Below, piece after piece: positions 1 through 5,465 of a stretch of 5,912 nt of DNA. Numbering within the stretch: position 1 is the stretch's first letter; every line of letters begins with the position of its first letter. The notes beneath the pieces were generated by a model that saw nothing but the letters and a program-made list of their open reading frames with translations, searched no databases and was not told the DNA's origin. Source of the stretch: Phycisphaeraceae bacterium. Lineage in GTDB: Bacteria; Planctomycetota; Phycisphaerae; Phycisphaerales; Phycisphaeraceae. Location: NCBI GenBank assembly GCA_003552605.1, contig PUNN01000024.1, positions 1 to 5,912 on the forward strand, read 5' to 3'. Position numbers and translations under genes: made by a program.

Positions 1-80
1 GGGGGTGTCCGCAGCCGATGGCCATGACGGCCTGTGATTGGGGGTTCGCCGCATGGCCATCAGCCGCCCCCGGAAAGACG
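1..80. repeat. Palindromic dispersed repeat, copy A (cut by window edge)
   Basis: Bases 1-26 match the reverse complement of 4553-4578 with a single mismatch (base 17). The second half (about 40-80) contains GCCGCATGGCCAT followed by CCCCCGGAAA, again shared with the copy at 4459-4601. The two halves are partly complementary (GGGGGT...ATGGCCAT against ATGGCCAT...CCCCC), so the element can fold into a hairpin. It is smaller than the other copy, and its left end probably continues beyond base 1. No transposase is nearby, so a non-autonomous REP/MITE-like element is the best description; the family is not identified. Confidence 0.75.
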
Positions 81-322
81 GCTGCTGACCATGCCACCCA
101 AGCTACATGCGTTCGCCCTGCTGAGCGCGCCACCCGAGGCCGGGCCCTCGCAGGGAGGCTTCGTTCAGGCGGCAGGTCAGGAGGTCCTTTCGTTACCTGG
201 TAGTTCTACCCACCGCGGACTGCGTGTGGTATGATGAAGACGAACGTGGCGCGGCCGGCCGCGGTTGGAAGCGCGGCGGCGTCACGAGATCAGGGATTCC
301 CTTTCCAAAACCGAGGTGCATC
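81..322. other. Gene-free upstream region of the lipoprotein gene
   Basis: I see no convincing gene between the repeat and the lipoprotein start. Short open frames cross it on both strands but have no ribosome binding site or recognisable protein character. The only likely functional site is the extended -10 promoter near 227-235. A small GC hairpin (CGAGG/CCTCG, 135-150) is too short to mean much. Confidence 0.5.
227..235 (+). promoter_or_regulatory. Probable extended -10 promoter for the lipoprotein gene
   Basis: TATGAT at 230-235 is one base from the TATAAT consensus and is preceded by TGG, giving an extended -10 (TGnTATGAT). No good -35 box lies 16-18 bases upstream, which extended -10 promoters can tolerate. 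Transcription would start near 242, leaving a leader of about 80 bases before the ATG at 323. This is read from the sequence alone; a promoter further upstream is not excluded. Confidence 0.4.
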
Positions 323-1018
323 ATGACGCGATGGTCAGGCAACGGATTCACAACGCTGGCGACACTCTGCTTTGCCGCCGTCTCGGTCCTCGGCGGCTGC
401 ACCACCACGACCGAGCGGCAACTGTGGCATCAGAACACCGAGTTGCAGCAGCGGCTCGACCGGGCCTACGACGAGAATGCCCGGCTCAGCCGTGAACTGG
501 CCGATCTGCGCAGCGAGCTTGAGCGAGCCAAGGCCGAGCTCGGGGCCGCGCGTGAGCAGGGCCAGCGCGGCCAGGCCGACCGGCCGGCGGAGGGGCCGCT
601 CGGCGATTTCGAGGGCATCCGCGGCGTCGACACGCAGCGCGATGGCGACGAGGTCACCGTCCGCGTACCCGGTGACATCCTCTTCGCACCCGGCCGCGCT
701 TCGCTCAACGATGCCGCTCGCCGCACGCTCAGTGAAGTCGCCGATGTACTGCAACGTCGTTATCCACGCGGCACGATCCGGGTCGTCGGCCATACCGATT
801 CCGACCCGATCCGCGCTACCGCTGACCGGTGGCGCGACAATCACCACCTCTCGCAAGCGCGGGCGCAGACGGTTCGCGATTACCTTTCCGAGCGCGGCGT
901 GCCGGGCAACCGGATGCGGGTGGTCGGCCGCGGCCCGGATGAACCGGTGGCCAGCAATGAGTCGGCCGCGGGCAAGGCGCGAAACCGCCGCGTTGAGATC
1001 ATCGTCCAGAAGCAGTAA
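323..1018 (+). CDS. OmpA/MotB-like peptidoglycan-binding lipoprotein
   Basis: Predicted 231-residue outer-membrane lipoprotein. Residues 1-25 form a signal peptide ending in the lipobox LGGC, with Cys26 as the lipidated residue. Residues about 33-78 are a charged, heptad-like coiled coil, followed by a Gly/Gln/Arg-rich linker to about 93. The C-terminal OmpA-like domain (about 110-230) has the expected landmarks: ILFAPG (119-124), GHTDSDPI (156-163), NHHLSQARA (173-181) and NRRVEI (221-226). In this family the Asp of the TD motif and the Arg of NRR bind diaminopimelate in peptidoglycan, so the protein should tether the outer membrane to the wall. The TDSDPI form resembles MotB more than Pal. 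I chose the ATG at 323 because GAGGTG (313-318) lies four bases before it and the signal peptide begins there; an in-frame ATG at 224 would bury the signal. No Tol genes or motA are present, so it should not be called pal or motB. Confidence 0.93.
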   Translation: MTRWSGNGFTTLATLCFAAVSVLGGCTTTTERQLWHQNTELQQRLDRAYDENARLSRELADLRSELERAKAELGAAREQGQRGQADRPAEGPLGDFEGIRGVDTQRDGDEVTVRVPGDILFAPGRASLNDAARRTLSEVADVLQRRYPRGTIRVVGHTDSDPIRATADRWRDNHHLSQARAQTVRDYLSERGVPGNRMRVVGRGPDEPVASNESAAGKARNRRVEIIVQKQ

Positions 1019-1250
1019 CGGTCGGCATGGTGGCATGGTGGTAGCCGGCTGGCCTGTGCGGATCGGTTCTGCCGTGGTGGGTGGTGGACGGTCGGCACCG
1101 TTTGTGCCTGCGACCGCCCGCGCGGCAAGTTGATTTCTCCGGACTCTGCCCCGCTCTGGCACGTTGCCCCCGGATCGCGCATCTGCCCCAGGAGGCGGTA
1201 CCATCGGTCTGGGAAGTGCTTGAAATACGGGGCCGGAGGCGCGGCGTTAC
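1019..1250. other. Spacer between lipoprotein gene and hisH
   Basis: I find no gene here. It contains a bulged hairpin at 1089-1116 (CGGTC-GGCAC stem, five-base loop, GTGCC-GACCG) that could stop or stabilise the lipoprotein transcript, but no T-tract follows. A tandem GGCATGGT pair at 1024-1039 looks incidental. I could not find a convincing promoter for hisH, so readthrough from the lipoprotein gene is possible. Confidence 0.4.
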
Positions 1251-1886
1251 ATGATCGGCATTGTCGACTACGGAATGGGCAACCTTCGCAGCGTGCAGAA
1301 GGCATTGGAGCATCTCGGCGCCGAGGCTCGTATCCTCACGGCTCCGGAACAACTGCTCGAGGTCGATCGGCTGGTGCTGCCGGGCGTCGGCGCGTTCGGC
1401 GATGGGATGCTGCAATTGGCCGAGCGAGGCCTGATCGAGCCGATTCACGACTTCCTTGCCACAAGCCGGCCGTTCCTGGGCATCTGCCTGGGACTTCAAC
1501 TGCTGTTTGAATGCTCACAGGAGGATGCCCCATCGCCGGATGAACCGGTGCGGGGGCTCGGCGTGCTGCCCGGCCGGGTAATGCGATTCCAGGGAGAAGC
1601 GTTCGGACCGGGGCGGTTGAAGGTGCCGCATATGGGCTGGAACCGGCTGGATTATCGTGTGGATGATCCGCTGTTCGCCGGTCAGGGGGCTGCCCCCTCG
1701 GTCTATTTCGTACACAGCTATTACGCCGAGCCGGCCGACCCGTCTCATGTCAGTGCGAGCACCGATTACGGGATCACGTTCTGTAGTGCGGTTCGCCGTG
1801 GGACGCTGGCGGCGGTGCAGTTCCACCCGGAGAAGAGCCAGCGCGTGGGCCAGGCGATGCTGGCTCAGTTCGCCGGCGTGCGCTGA
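1251..1886 (+). CDS. hisH: Imidazole glycerol phosphate synthase, glutaminase subunit HisH
   Basis: HisH hydrolyses glutamine and passes the ammonia through a tunnel to HisF, which makes imidazole glycerol phosphate and AICAR in the fifth step of histidine synthesis in the cytoplasm. The protein is 211 residues, normal for the family. It starts with the signature IVDYGMGNLRSVQKALE and shows PGVGAFG (45-51), the nucleophile elbow GICLGLQLLF with Cys79, VPHMGWN (125-131), YFVHSYY (152-158) and the rest of the triad in QFHPEKSQ (His192, Glu194). All class I amidotransferase catalytic residues are present. The ATG at 1251 is fixed by the conserved N-terminus; GGAGG at 1235-1239 is 11 bases upstream, slightly far but usable. 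The partner hisF and the rest of the his operon are not in the window, so the his genes appear scattered or begin elsewhere. The large gaps on both sides suggest a transcription unit of its own. Confidence 0.97.
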   Translation: MIGIVDYGMGNLRSVQKALEHLGAEARILTAPEQLLEVDRLVLPGVGAFGDGMLQLAERGLIEPIHDFLATSRPFLGICLGLQLLFECSQEDAPSPDEPVRGLGVLPGRVMRFQGEAFGPGRLKVPHMGWNRLDYRVDDPLFAGQGAAPSVYFVHSYYAEPADPSHVSASTDYGITFCSAVRRGTLAAVQFHPEKSQRVGQAMLAQFAGVR

Positions 1887-2216
1887 TCGTGCCGACACCG
1901 TCATCCCACCCGGCTGTGCCACGCGATATATGCAGCGGATTGGGGAGCGGTGGGTACGACGATGAGTCGACCACTCACACCTGCTCATAGCTGTCGACGT
2001 TGCGACAGCGCATGAAGGGCGGCCCGGCAGGGGTGTCCGCCCATCGAAAGGCGTTTGTTTCCTTCGCCGCCGCCGCAGTGCCGTTGCGGTGAGCTGTGAT
2101 CGGCGGGTGCGCCACCTGCCCAAGTTCTCTGCTGCGGTACGGGGAGCGTAATTTGTTGTATGAAAGCGGCTTATGTGTCCCGGGCGGTCGTCGTCGCTGC
2201 CGTCGGGCCGCTGTGT
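1887..2216. other. Gene-free region after hisH
   Basis: These 330 bases hold no frame I would call a gene. The notable structure is a hairpin at 1990-2009 (GCTGTCG, six-base loop, CGACAGC) about 100 bases after the hisH stop, with no T-tract behind it. GGGGTGTCCGC at 2030-2040 matches 11 bases of the palindromic repeat arm but the similarity ends there. The region separates the plus-strand genes from the minus-strand block. Confidence 0.5.
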
Positions 2217-2255
2217 AAAAAGAAAGACGCCCGACCGTCGGGCCGGGCGTCTTTC
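2217..2255 (-). terminator. Strong intrinsic terminator
   Basis: A perfect 12-bp stem (2222-2233 with 2244-2255, GAAAGACGCCCG/CGGGCGTCTTTC) encloses a 10-base loop. Read on the minus strand the stem runs into TTTCTTTTT, the classic factor-independent pattern; on the plus strand only a short TTTCAT follows. It therefore ends minus-strand transcripts, most likely that of the lysine-repeat gene whose stop lies about 170 bases upstream, and may also stop plus-strand readthrough from hisH weakly. Confidence 0.85.
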
Positions 2256-2423
2256 ATCTGGTTTAGCTCCGTGGCGCTGAGTCGAAATTTGAGGTTTGGC
2301 CCGTCGGGGTAAGTTCGGAGCGACGGGCTTTGGCGTGAAACGAAACGGGAAACGATTCGTGAAGCTGTTCGCCGGGCCGCCGCAGCGGCCCGGCACGGTG
2401 GCCGGCTCATCGCCGGCATCGAG
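2256..2423 (-). other. Structured 3' untranslated region of the lysine-repeat gene
   Basis: Between the stop of the lysine-repeat gene and the terminator lie two perfect hairpins: 2371-2380 with 2385-2394 (10-bp stem GCCGGGCCGC, four-base loop) and 2299-2306 with 2321-2328 (8-bp stem GCCCGTCG, 14-base loop). A smaller one (GCCGGC repeated, 2401-2417) adjoins the stop codon. No T-tract follows the first two, so they are not obvious terminators. They could stabilise the message or form a 3'-derived small RNA; this is inference. Confidence 0.45.
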
Positions 2424-2561
2424 TCACTTCTTCTTGGCCACTTTCTTCTTGGAAGCCTTCTTCTTTGAAGCCTTCTTCTTCGTGGCCTTCTTCTTCGTGG
2501 CCTTCTTCTTGGTGGCCTTCTTCTTGGTGGCCTTCTTCTTAGCAGCCTTCTTCTTAGCCAT
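2424..2561 (-). CDS. Lysine-repeat histone H1-like miniprotein (45 aa)
   Basis: The whole protein is a five-residue repeat: Met, then nine KKK blocks separated by two-residue links (AA, AT four times, AS twice, VA), ending in KKK. By count 27 of 45 residues are lysine, with no acidic, aromatic or Cys residues. Such tails resemble the C-termini of eukaryotic histone H1 and bacterial H1-like proteins such as chlamydial Hc1 and Pseudomonas AlgP, which bind nucleic acid through charge, so a nucleoid or RNA-binding role is inferred. There is no folded domain. The start is firm: AAGGAG sits at about 2567-2572, five bases before the ATG, and a good promoter lies upstream. Lys is AAG in 26 of 27 codons, while the Ala, Thr and Ser codons vary, suggesting the protein repeat is maintained and is not only a fresh DNA duplication. 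It is flanked by its own promoter and terminator, so it looks monocistronic. The opposite strand reads as a Phe-rich frame, which is a shadow. Confidence 0.87.
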   Translation of the reverse strand: MAKKKAAKKKATKKKATKKKATKKKATKKKASKKKASKKKVAKKK

Positions 2562-2604
2562 GGCGTCTCCTTTCAAAATCGAATCGCGCTCGGAGCTACA
2601 CTCA

Positions 2605-2642
2605 ACTGTAACCGCTATGGTCGAAGAAAGTCAACAGTCAAC
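2605..2642 (-). promoter_or_regulatory. Promoter of the lysine-repeat gene with tandem GTTGACT
   Basis: On the minus strand the -35 box TTGACT (2634-2629) and -10 box TACAGT (2610-2605) are 18 bases apart, matching the sigma-70 consensus at 5/6 and 4/6. Transcription would start near 2598, giving a leader of about 37 bases with the Shine-Dalgarno. The -35 box is the second of two perfect tandem GTTGACT heptamers (2629-2642), which could be a duplicated -35 or an operator. A run of eight A (minus strand, 2659-2666) lies roughly 25 bases further upstream and may act as a bend or UP-like element. Confidence 0.6.
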
Positions 2643-2735
2643 CCCTTCTTCGTGCGAATTTTTTTTATCGGGCCGCGCCACCACATGGCTTGAATCACGA
2701 TCCCTCGCCTCTCCGCATTCGGTCCTGTCAGGCCC

Positions 2736-3251
2736 TCATCGCTGCTCATCACCCCGTGGTCGGCGACGTTGCTGCTTGATCGCGGCACGCTTTCGCTTGC
2801 CTTCGAGACGCTGACGCTTGACCGATCGCGGCGTTCGCGTCGGGATACGACGTTTCGGACGTGTGCGCGCCTGACGCACGAGTTCGACCAGCCGCTGGAT
2901 GCCGGCGCGGCGATTGGCGCCCTGCGTGCGATGCTCATCGCAGTGCAGCAGCAACTCATCAGACTCCGTGATGCGCCCACCGGCAAGGCGCCGCAGCCGA
3001 TGCGCCGCCTCAGCACCGATCAGCGCTTCGAGATCGGCCATCGCCACCCGCAGCGTGATACGGGTGGCGCGGCGGTTGACGTTCTGTCCGCCCGGCCCGG
3101 CCGCTCGACTCGCAGTCATCGCGATGCGGTCCATCGGCAGCACCAGACCATCGCCGAAGTCGATGCCCCTTGTGGCATCCGCGGCGGTCGGATGCGGCGG
3201 TGGGCCATCCGGTTCCGCCGGTTCAGGTGTGTTCTCGCTCGCTTCAGCCAT
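2736..3251 (-). CDS. arfB: Alternative ribosome-rescue factor B (GGQ peptidyl-tRNA hydrolase)
   Basis: ArfB (YaeJ; mitochondrial relative ICT1) enters the empty A site of ribosomes stalled on truncated mRNA and hydrolyses peptidyl-tRNA, as a tmRNA backup. The 171-residue protein has an acidic, Pro-rich lead of about 28 residues, then the release-factor catalytic domain from about 30. The key motif SRAAGPGGQNVNR places the catalytic GGQ at 54-56, with the typical TRITLRV strand after it and LLHCDEHRTQGANR at 101-114. Residues about 128-171 form a very basic tail (KRR, KRQR, KRKR, KQQRRR), as needed in ArfB to plug the mRNA channel. This tail and the lack of codon-recognition domains separate it from RF1/RF2. 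It is somewhat longer than E. coli YaeJ, mostly through the N-terminal lead. The start has no strong Shine-Dalgarno, and a later start near residue 40 would still keep GGQ. It lies 65 bp downstream of the ABC ATPase gene on the same strand and may be cotranscribed with it. Confidence 0.92.
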   Translation of the reverse strand: MAEASENTPEPAEPDGPPPHPTAADATRGIDFGDGLVLPMDRIAMTASRAAGPGGQNVNRRATRITLRVAMADLEALIGAEAAHRLRRLAGGRITESDELLLHCDEHRTQGANRRAGIQRLVELVRQARTRPKRRIPTRTPRSVKRQRLEGKRKRAAIKQQRRRPRGDEQR

Positions 3252-3316
3252 GCAACACCGCTCGAAAATGCATGAAAATCAAGGTTTGGGCGCAGCGCGA
3301 CGGCCCATGCACCGCT

Positions 3317-4384
3317 TCAGTCCGACAGGATCACCACATCCCGCGGCTCGAATGCGATGCGCGTCTCGCCGGCCTCAGGCAGCAGTCGTGGGTTCAACTC
3401 GAAGGCCTTGACCGGTACATCGCCGCCGATGCGAAGCAGGTGCTGAGCCATCTCACCGAGATAGATCACCTCTCGCCGCCGTGCCGTCAGCACGTTCTCC
3501 GGTGCCGGCTCGCCTTCACCGAGCAGGCGGATCGCCTCCGGCCGGATCGAACAGGTGACATCACCATCCGAGGGCAGATCATCGGCGAACGTGCTCGATA
3601 CCAGTCGGCCGGCGGGGCAGTCGATCAGCACGCGACCGTTGTCCCGGCCCTTGATCCGGCCCTGAATGAAGTTGGTCTCGCCGAGGAAGTCGGCGACGAA
3701 GCGGTTTCTCGGCTGCACGTAGAGTTCGCGCGGTGTGCCCACCTGCATCACCTTGCCATGATCGAGCACGGCCACCGTGTCGGCCATGCTCAGTGCCTCT
3801 TTCTGATCGTGGGTGACATACACGGCGGTGATGCCCGACTGCTTGCACAGGTGCTTGATCTGTCCGCGCATCTCGAGACGCAGTTTGGCATCCAGATTGC
3901 TTAACGGCTCGTCCAGCAGCAGCACCGTCGGCTTGACCACCAGCGCCCGCGCCAGCGCCACCCGCTGCTGCTGTCCTCCAGAGAGTTCGTTGGGCCGCCG
4001 ATCGGCATACTGCCCCATCTGCACCATCCGAAGCGCAGCATTGACCTGCTTCTCTCGCTCAGCACCGCCGACCCGCCGCACCTGCAAGCCGAAGCCCACG
4101 TTCTGCGCCACGGTCATGTGCGGCCACAATGCATAGCCCTGAAAGACCATCCCCGTGTTGCGGCGGTTGGCCGGCAGGTCCGTTACATCATGCTCGCCAA
4201 GGAAAATGCGGCCGGCCGTCGGCTCCGTGAATCCCGCAAGCATGCGCAGCAGTGTCGTCTTGCCGCAGCCGCTCGGGCCGAGCAGGAAAAACAGATCACC
4301 GGCCTCGATGGTGATGTCCGCATCGTCCACCGCCACGGTCGAGCCGAAGACCTTGCGCAACTTGCGGAGGGTAATGGGCGTCAT
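3317..4384 (-). CDS. ABC importer ATPase, PotA/FbpC-type (MalK-like with TOBE domain)
   Basis: Cytoplasmic ATPase of a binding-protein-dependent importer. All motifs are intact in 355 residues: Walker A GPSGCGKT (36-43), Q-loop Gln82 in VFQGYALWPHMTV, signature LSGGQQQ (134-140), Walker B VLLLDEP (154-160, catalytic Glu159), D-loop SNLDA and H-loop His192 in VTHDQKEA. After about residue 235 comes a regulatory TOBE-type region with the family marker SIRPEAI (279-285). Length and order match the polyamine, ferric-iron and sulfate class (PotA, FbpC, CysA). The substrate cannot be told, since no permease or binding-protein gene is in the window. I start at the ATG at 4384, giving MTPITLRKLRKVFG, which matches family N-termini. 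An in-frame ATG at 4396 adds four residues. The frame stays open for another 100 codons upstream through the repeat, which is not protein-like. There is no Shine-Dalgarno, and TGGTATGCT ends seven bases before this ATG, so the mRNA may be leaderless. Confidence 0.95.
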   Translation of the reverse strand: MTPITLRKLRKVFGSTVAVDDADITIEAGDLFFLLGPSGCGKTTLLRMLAGFTEPTAGRIFLGEHDVTDLPANRRNTGMVFQGYALWPHMTVAQNVGFGLQVRRVGGAEREKQVNAALRMVQMGQYADRRPNELSGGQQQRVALARALVVKPTVLLLDEPLSNLDAKLRLEMRGQIKHLCKQSGITAVYVTHDQKEALSMADTVAVLDHGKVMQVGTPRELYVQPRNRFVADFLGETNFIQGRIKGRDNGRVLIDCPAGRLVSSTFADDLPSDGDVTCSIRPEAIRLLGEGEPAPENVLTARRREVIYLGEMAQHLLRIGGDVPVKAFELNPRLLPEAGETRIAFEPRDVVILSD

Positions 4385-4391
4385 GCGGGTG

Positions 4392-4400
4392 AGCATACCA
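4392..4400 (-). promoter_or_regulatory. Possible extended -10 abutting the ABC ATPase start
   Basis: On the minus strand TGG-TATGCT (4400 to 4392) fits an extended -10 box, ending seven bases before the ATG at 4384. Transcription would start at or next to the A of the start codon, giving a leaderless mRNA, in keeping with the absence of a Shine-Dalgarno. No -35 box is evident. Confidence 0.35.
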
Positions 4401-4458
4401 CCGCGGGGCAGGGGGGCACAGGCGGGCGCATGACACGCGCCGCGGCGGGCAACCACTG

Positions 4459-4601
4459 GGCTGGCTGTGTCAGCGGGCTTTCCGGGGGTCTTCAGCCAGA
4501 TGGCCATACGAGGCCGCGCGGCGCTCGCGGCGTCCTGCACCCCCGGGGGCCGCATGGCCATGGGCTGCGGACACCCCCGGAAACCGCTGACGCAGCCAGC
4601 C
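4459..4601. repeat. Long imperfect palindrome, repeat copy B
   Basis: The left arm runs GGCTGGCTGTGTCAGCGG, then TTTCCGGGGGT, then ATGGCCAT (4500-4507). The right arm carries the complements in mirror order: ATGGCCAT, ACCCCCGGAAA, CCGCTGACGCAGCCAGCC. The arms are about 50-60 bases each around a GC-rich centre that includes CCCCCGGGGG (4540-4549). Its reverse complement matches copy A at 1-80, including 25 of 26 identical bases (4553-4578), so B lies inverted relative to A. It sits between two minus-strand genes and would form a large hairpin in any trmB readthrough transcript. No transposase or target-site duplication is evident. Confidence 0.85.
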
Positions 4602-4617
4602 AACCTTTTCTGGCTGC
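4592..4617 (-). other. Hairpin competing with the palindrome arm
   Basis: GCAGCCAG (4592-4599) and CTGGCTGC (4610-4617) form a perfect 8-bp stem with a 10-base loop. The 4593-4601 segment can instead pair with 4459-4467 as the outer arm of the palindrome, so the two folds exclude each other. On the minus-strand transcript the hairpin would form first. Any regulatory meaning is speculative. Confidence 0.45.
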
Positions 4618-4753
4618 AAGGGGACCCCGCCACATGTGTCCTCCACCCGGCACAGGCCCCGCCCCGATAGCAGCCCGATCGGGGGGCATGCATCTGCCAT
4701 GGTGGGAGGCTGCGGGGGCGATCGTCAGCACCAGATGCTGTTGCTGGCGGTTC

Positions 4754-5422
4754 TCACTGGCCGCGCTTGCGCAGCACCATTGCCGAGAACGGCCGGCCCT
4801 CGCGCCGGTACTTGCGCTCGAAATTGGTTCCCACCAGCTCGCCCTCGCCCGCGGCCCGGGGTGTGTCGAAGGGGAACTGCTCGAACAGGTCGTCCACCGC
4901 CGCGACATGTTCGAGCATCCACTCGAAGTAGCCGGTGTGGTCGGTGGCGATGCGAACGTCACCGGCGGGCTCGAGCACCCGCGCGAGGGTGTGCAGGAAG
5001 GGTGTCTGGATCAGTCGACGCTTGTGATGCCGCTTCTTCGGCCAGGGATCGGGGAAGTAGATGTGCACGCAGCGAAGGCAGGCATCGGACACGTAGTTGC
5101 GAAGAAAGAGGTCCGCCTCGGTATGCACCAGCCGCACGTTGTCCAGCCCGTGACGGCGACAGCGGTCGGCCGCGTATCGCCAGAAAGCACGGGCGTACTC
5201 GATGCCGATGTAGTTCACCTGCGGCGTGAGGGCGGCCTGCTGCACGAGGAATGTCCCCTTGCCTGAGCCGATCTCGATCTCGAGTGGCAGGGCAACGCGG
5301 TCGGTGGCGAACCACCGGCGCAGGTCGATCGGCCCGGCGTCGAACGGCGGCAGGCCCTCCCGCTCGATGCCGACCGCCCCCACATCCAGGCTGCGGCCAC
5401 GGGTTGACAGTGAGTCAGCCAT
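4754..5422 (-). CDS. trmB: tRNA (guanine-N7-)-methyltransferase TrmB
   Basis: TrmB uses S-adenosylmethionine to methylate N7 of G46 in the variable loop of many tRNAs, in the cytoplasm. The protein is 222 residues, usual for the family. The class I methyltransferase fold begins with the SAM loop LEIEIGSGKGTFL (47-59), followed by YIGIEYARAF (71-80) with the acidic residue that contacts the ribose. The family signature IYFPDPWPKKRHHKRRLIQ (121-139) and TDHTGYFEWM (160-169) follow, then GTNFERKYRREG (198-209), equivalent to the TKFE block that helps bind tRNA. All expected motifs are intact. The first 35 residues are variable and offer no independent check of the start. I kept the ATG at 5422, although it has no Shine-Dalgarno; TATGCT lies nine bases upstream. 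It heads the minus-strand block and is 369 bp from the next gene, so it is probably transcribed by itself. Confidence 0.95.
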   Translation of the reverse strand: MADSLSTRGRSLDVGAVGIEREGLPPFDAGPIDLRRWFATDRVALPLEIEIGSGKGTFLVQQAALTPQVNYIGIEYARAFWRYAADRCRRHGLDNVRLVHTEADLFLRNYVSDACLRCVHIYFPDPWPKKRHHKRRLIQTPFLHTLARVLEPAGDVRIATDHTGYFEWMLEHVAAVDDLFEQFPFDTPRAAGEGELVGTNFERKYRREGRPFSAMVLRKRGQ

Positions 5423-5431
5423 ACATTGGCA

Positions 5432-5437
5432 AGCATA
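5432..5437 (-). promoter_or_regulatory. Possible -10 box close to the trmB start
   Basis: On the minus strand TATGCT (5437 to 5432) ends nine bases before the trmB ATG. Its -35 partner at 17 bases (TTCCAC) is poor. If used, transcription starts within a few bases of the ATG, leaving almost no leader, which would explain the missing Shine-Dalgarno. The same hexamer occupies the same place before the ABC ATPase gene. Confidence 0.3.
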
Positions 5438-5465
5438 GCCGGTGTGCGTTTACGGTGGAAGGGGC

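Larger units (their letters stand above)
4385..4753. other. Intergenic region between trmB and the ABC ATPase gene
   Basis: These 369 bases contain no supported gene. They hold the 143-bp palindromic repeat (4459-4601), a hairpin overlapping its right arm (4592-4617), a 7-bp hairpin CCCCGAT/ATCGGGG (4662-4684) and a small CAGCA/TGCTG hairpin (4726-4740) near the trmB stop. None has a T-tract on the minus strand, so no clear trmB terminator is visible. Confidence 0.6.

Noticed and set aside
180..191. 12-base match GGAGGTCCTTTC also at 5818-5829
   Set aside because: About one such match is expected by chance in a window of this size, and the flanks do not match.
335..1204. 289-codon minus-strand open frame
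   Set aside because: It is antisense to the lipoprotein gene, whose lipobox and OmpA motifs are clear; the antisense product has no recognisable feature.
2030..2040. GGGGTGTCCGC as a third copy of the palindromic repeat
   Set aside because: Only 11 bases match and neither the ATGGCCAT core nor the GGAAA edge follows.
2424..2561. 15-bp tandem repeat as a possible CRISPR or satellite
   Set aside because: The units have no spacers and stay in one reading frame with a start, stop and ribosome binding site, so it is a coding repeat.
2296..2814. 172-codon plus-strand frame with a Phe-rich repeat resembling membrane segments
   Set aside because: The Phe/Leu/Ala repeat is simply the complement of the AAG-AAG-AAG lysine blocks; the minus strand has the Shine-Dalgarno, promoter and terminator.
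4385..4693. In-frame N-terminal extension of the ABC ATPase to about 458 residues
   Set aside because: The extra 103 residues run through the palindromic repeat, are Pro/Gly/Arg-rich with no family similarity, and family alignments start at MTPITLRKLRKVFG.
4118..5266. 382-codon plus-strand open frame
   Set aside because: It is antisense to trmB and the ABC ATPase and crosses the repeat; both minus-strand proteins have complete family motifs, and GC-rich DNA often leaves the opposite strand open.
5404..5409. TTGACA as a -35 box for the small membrane-protein frame
   Set aside because: No -10-like hexamer lies 16-18 bases downstream, and it falls inside the trmB coding start on the other strand.
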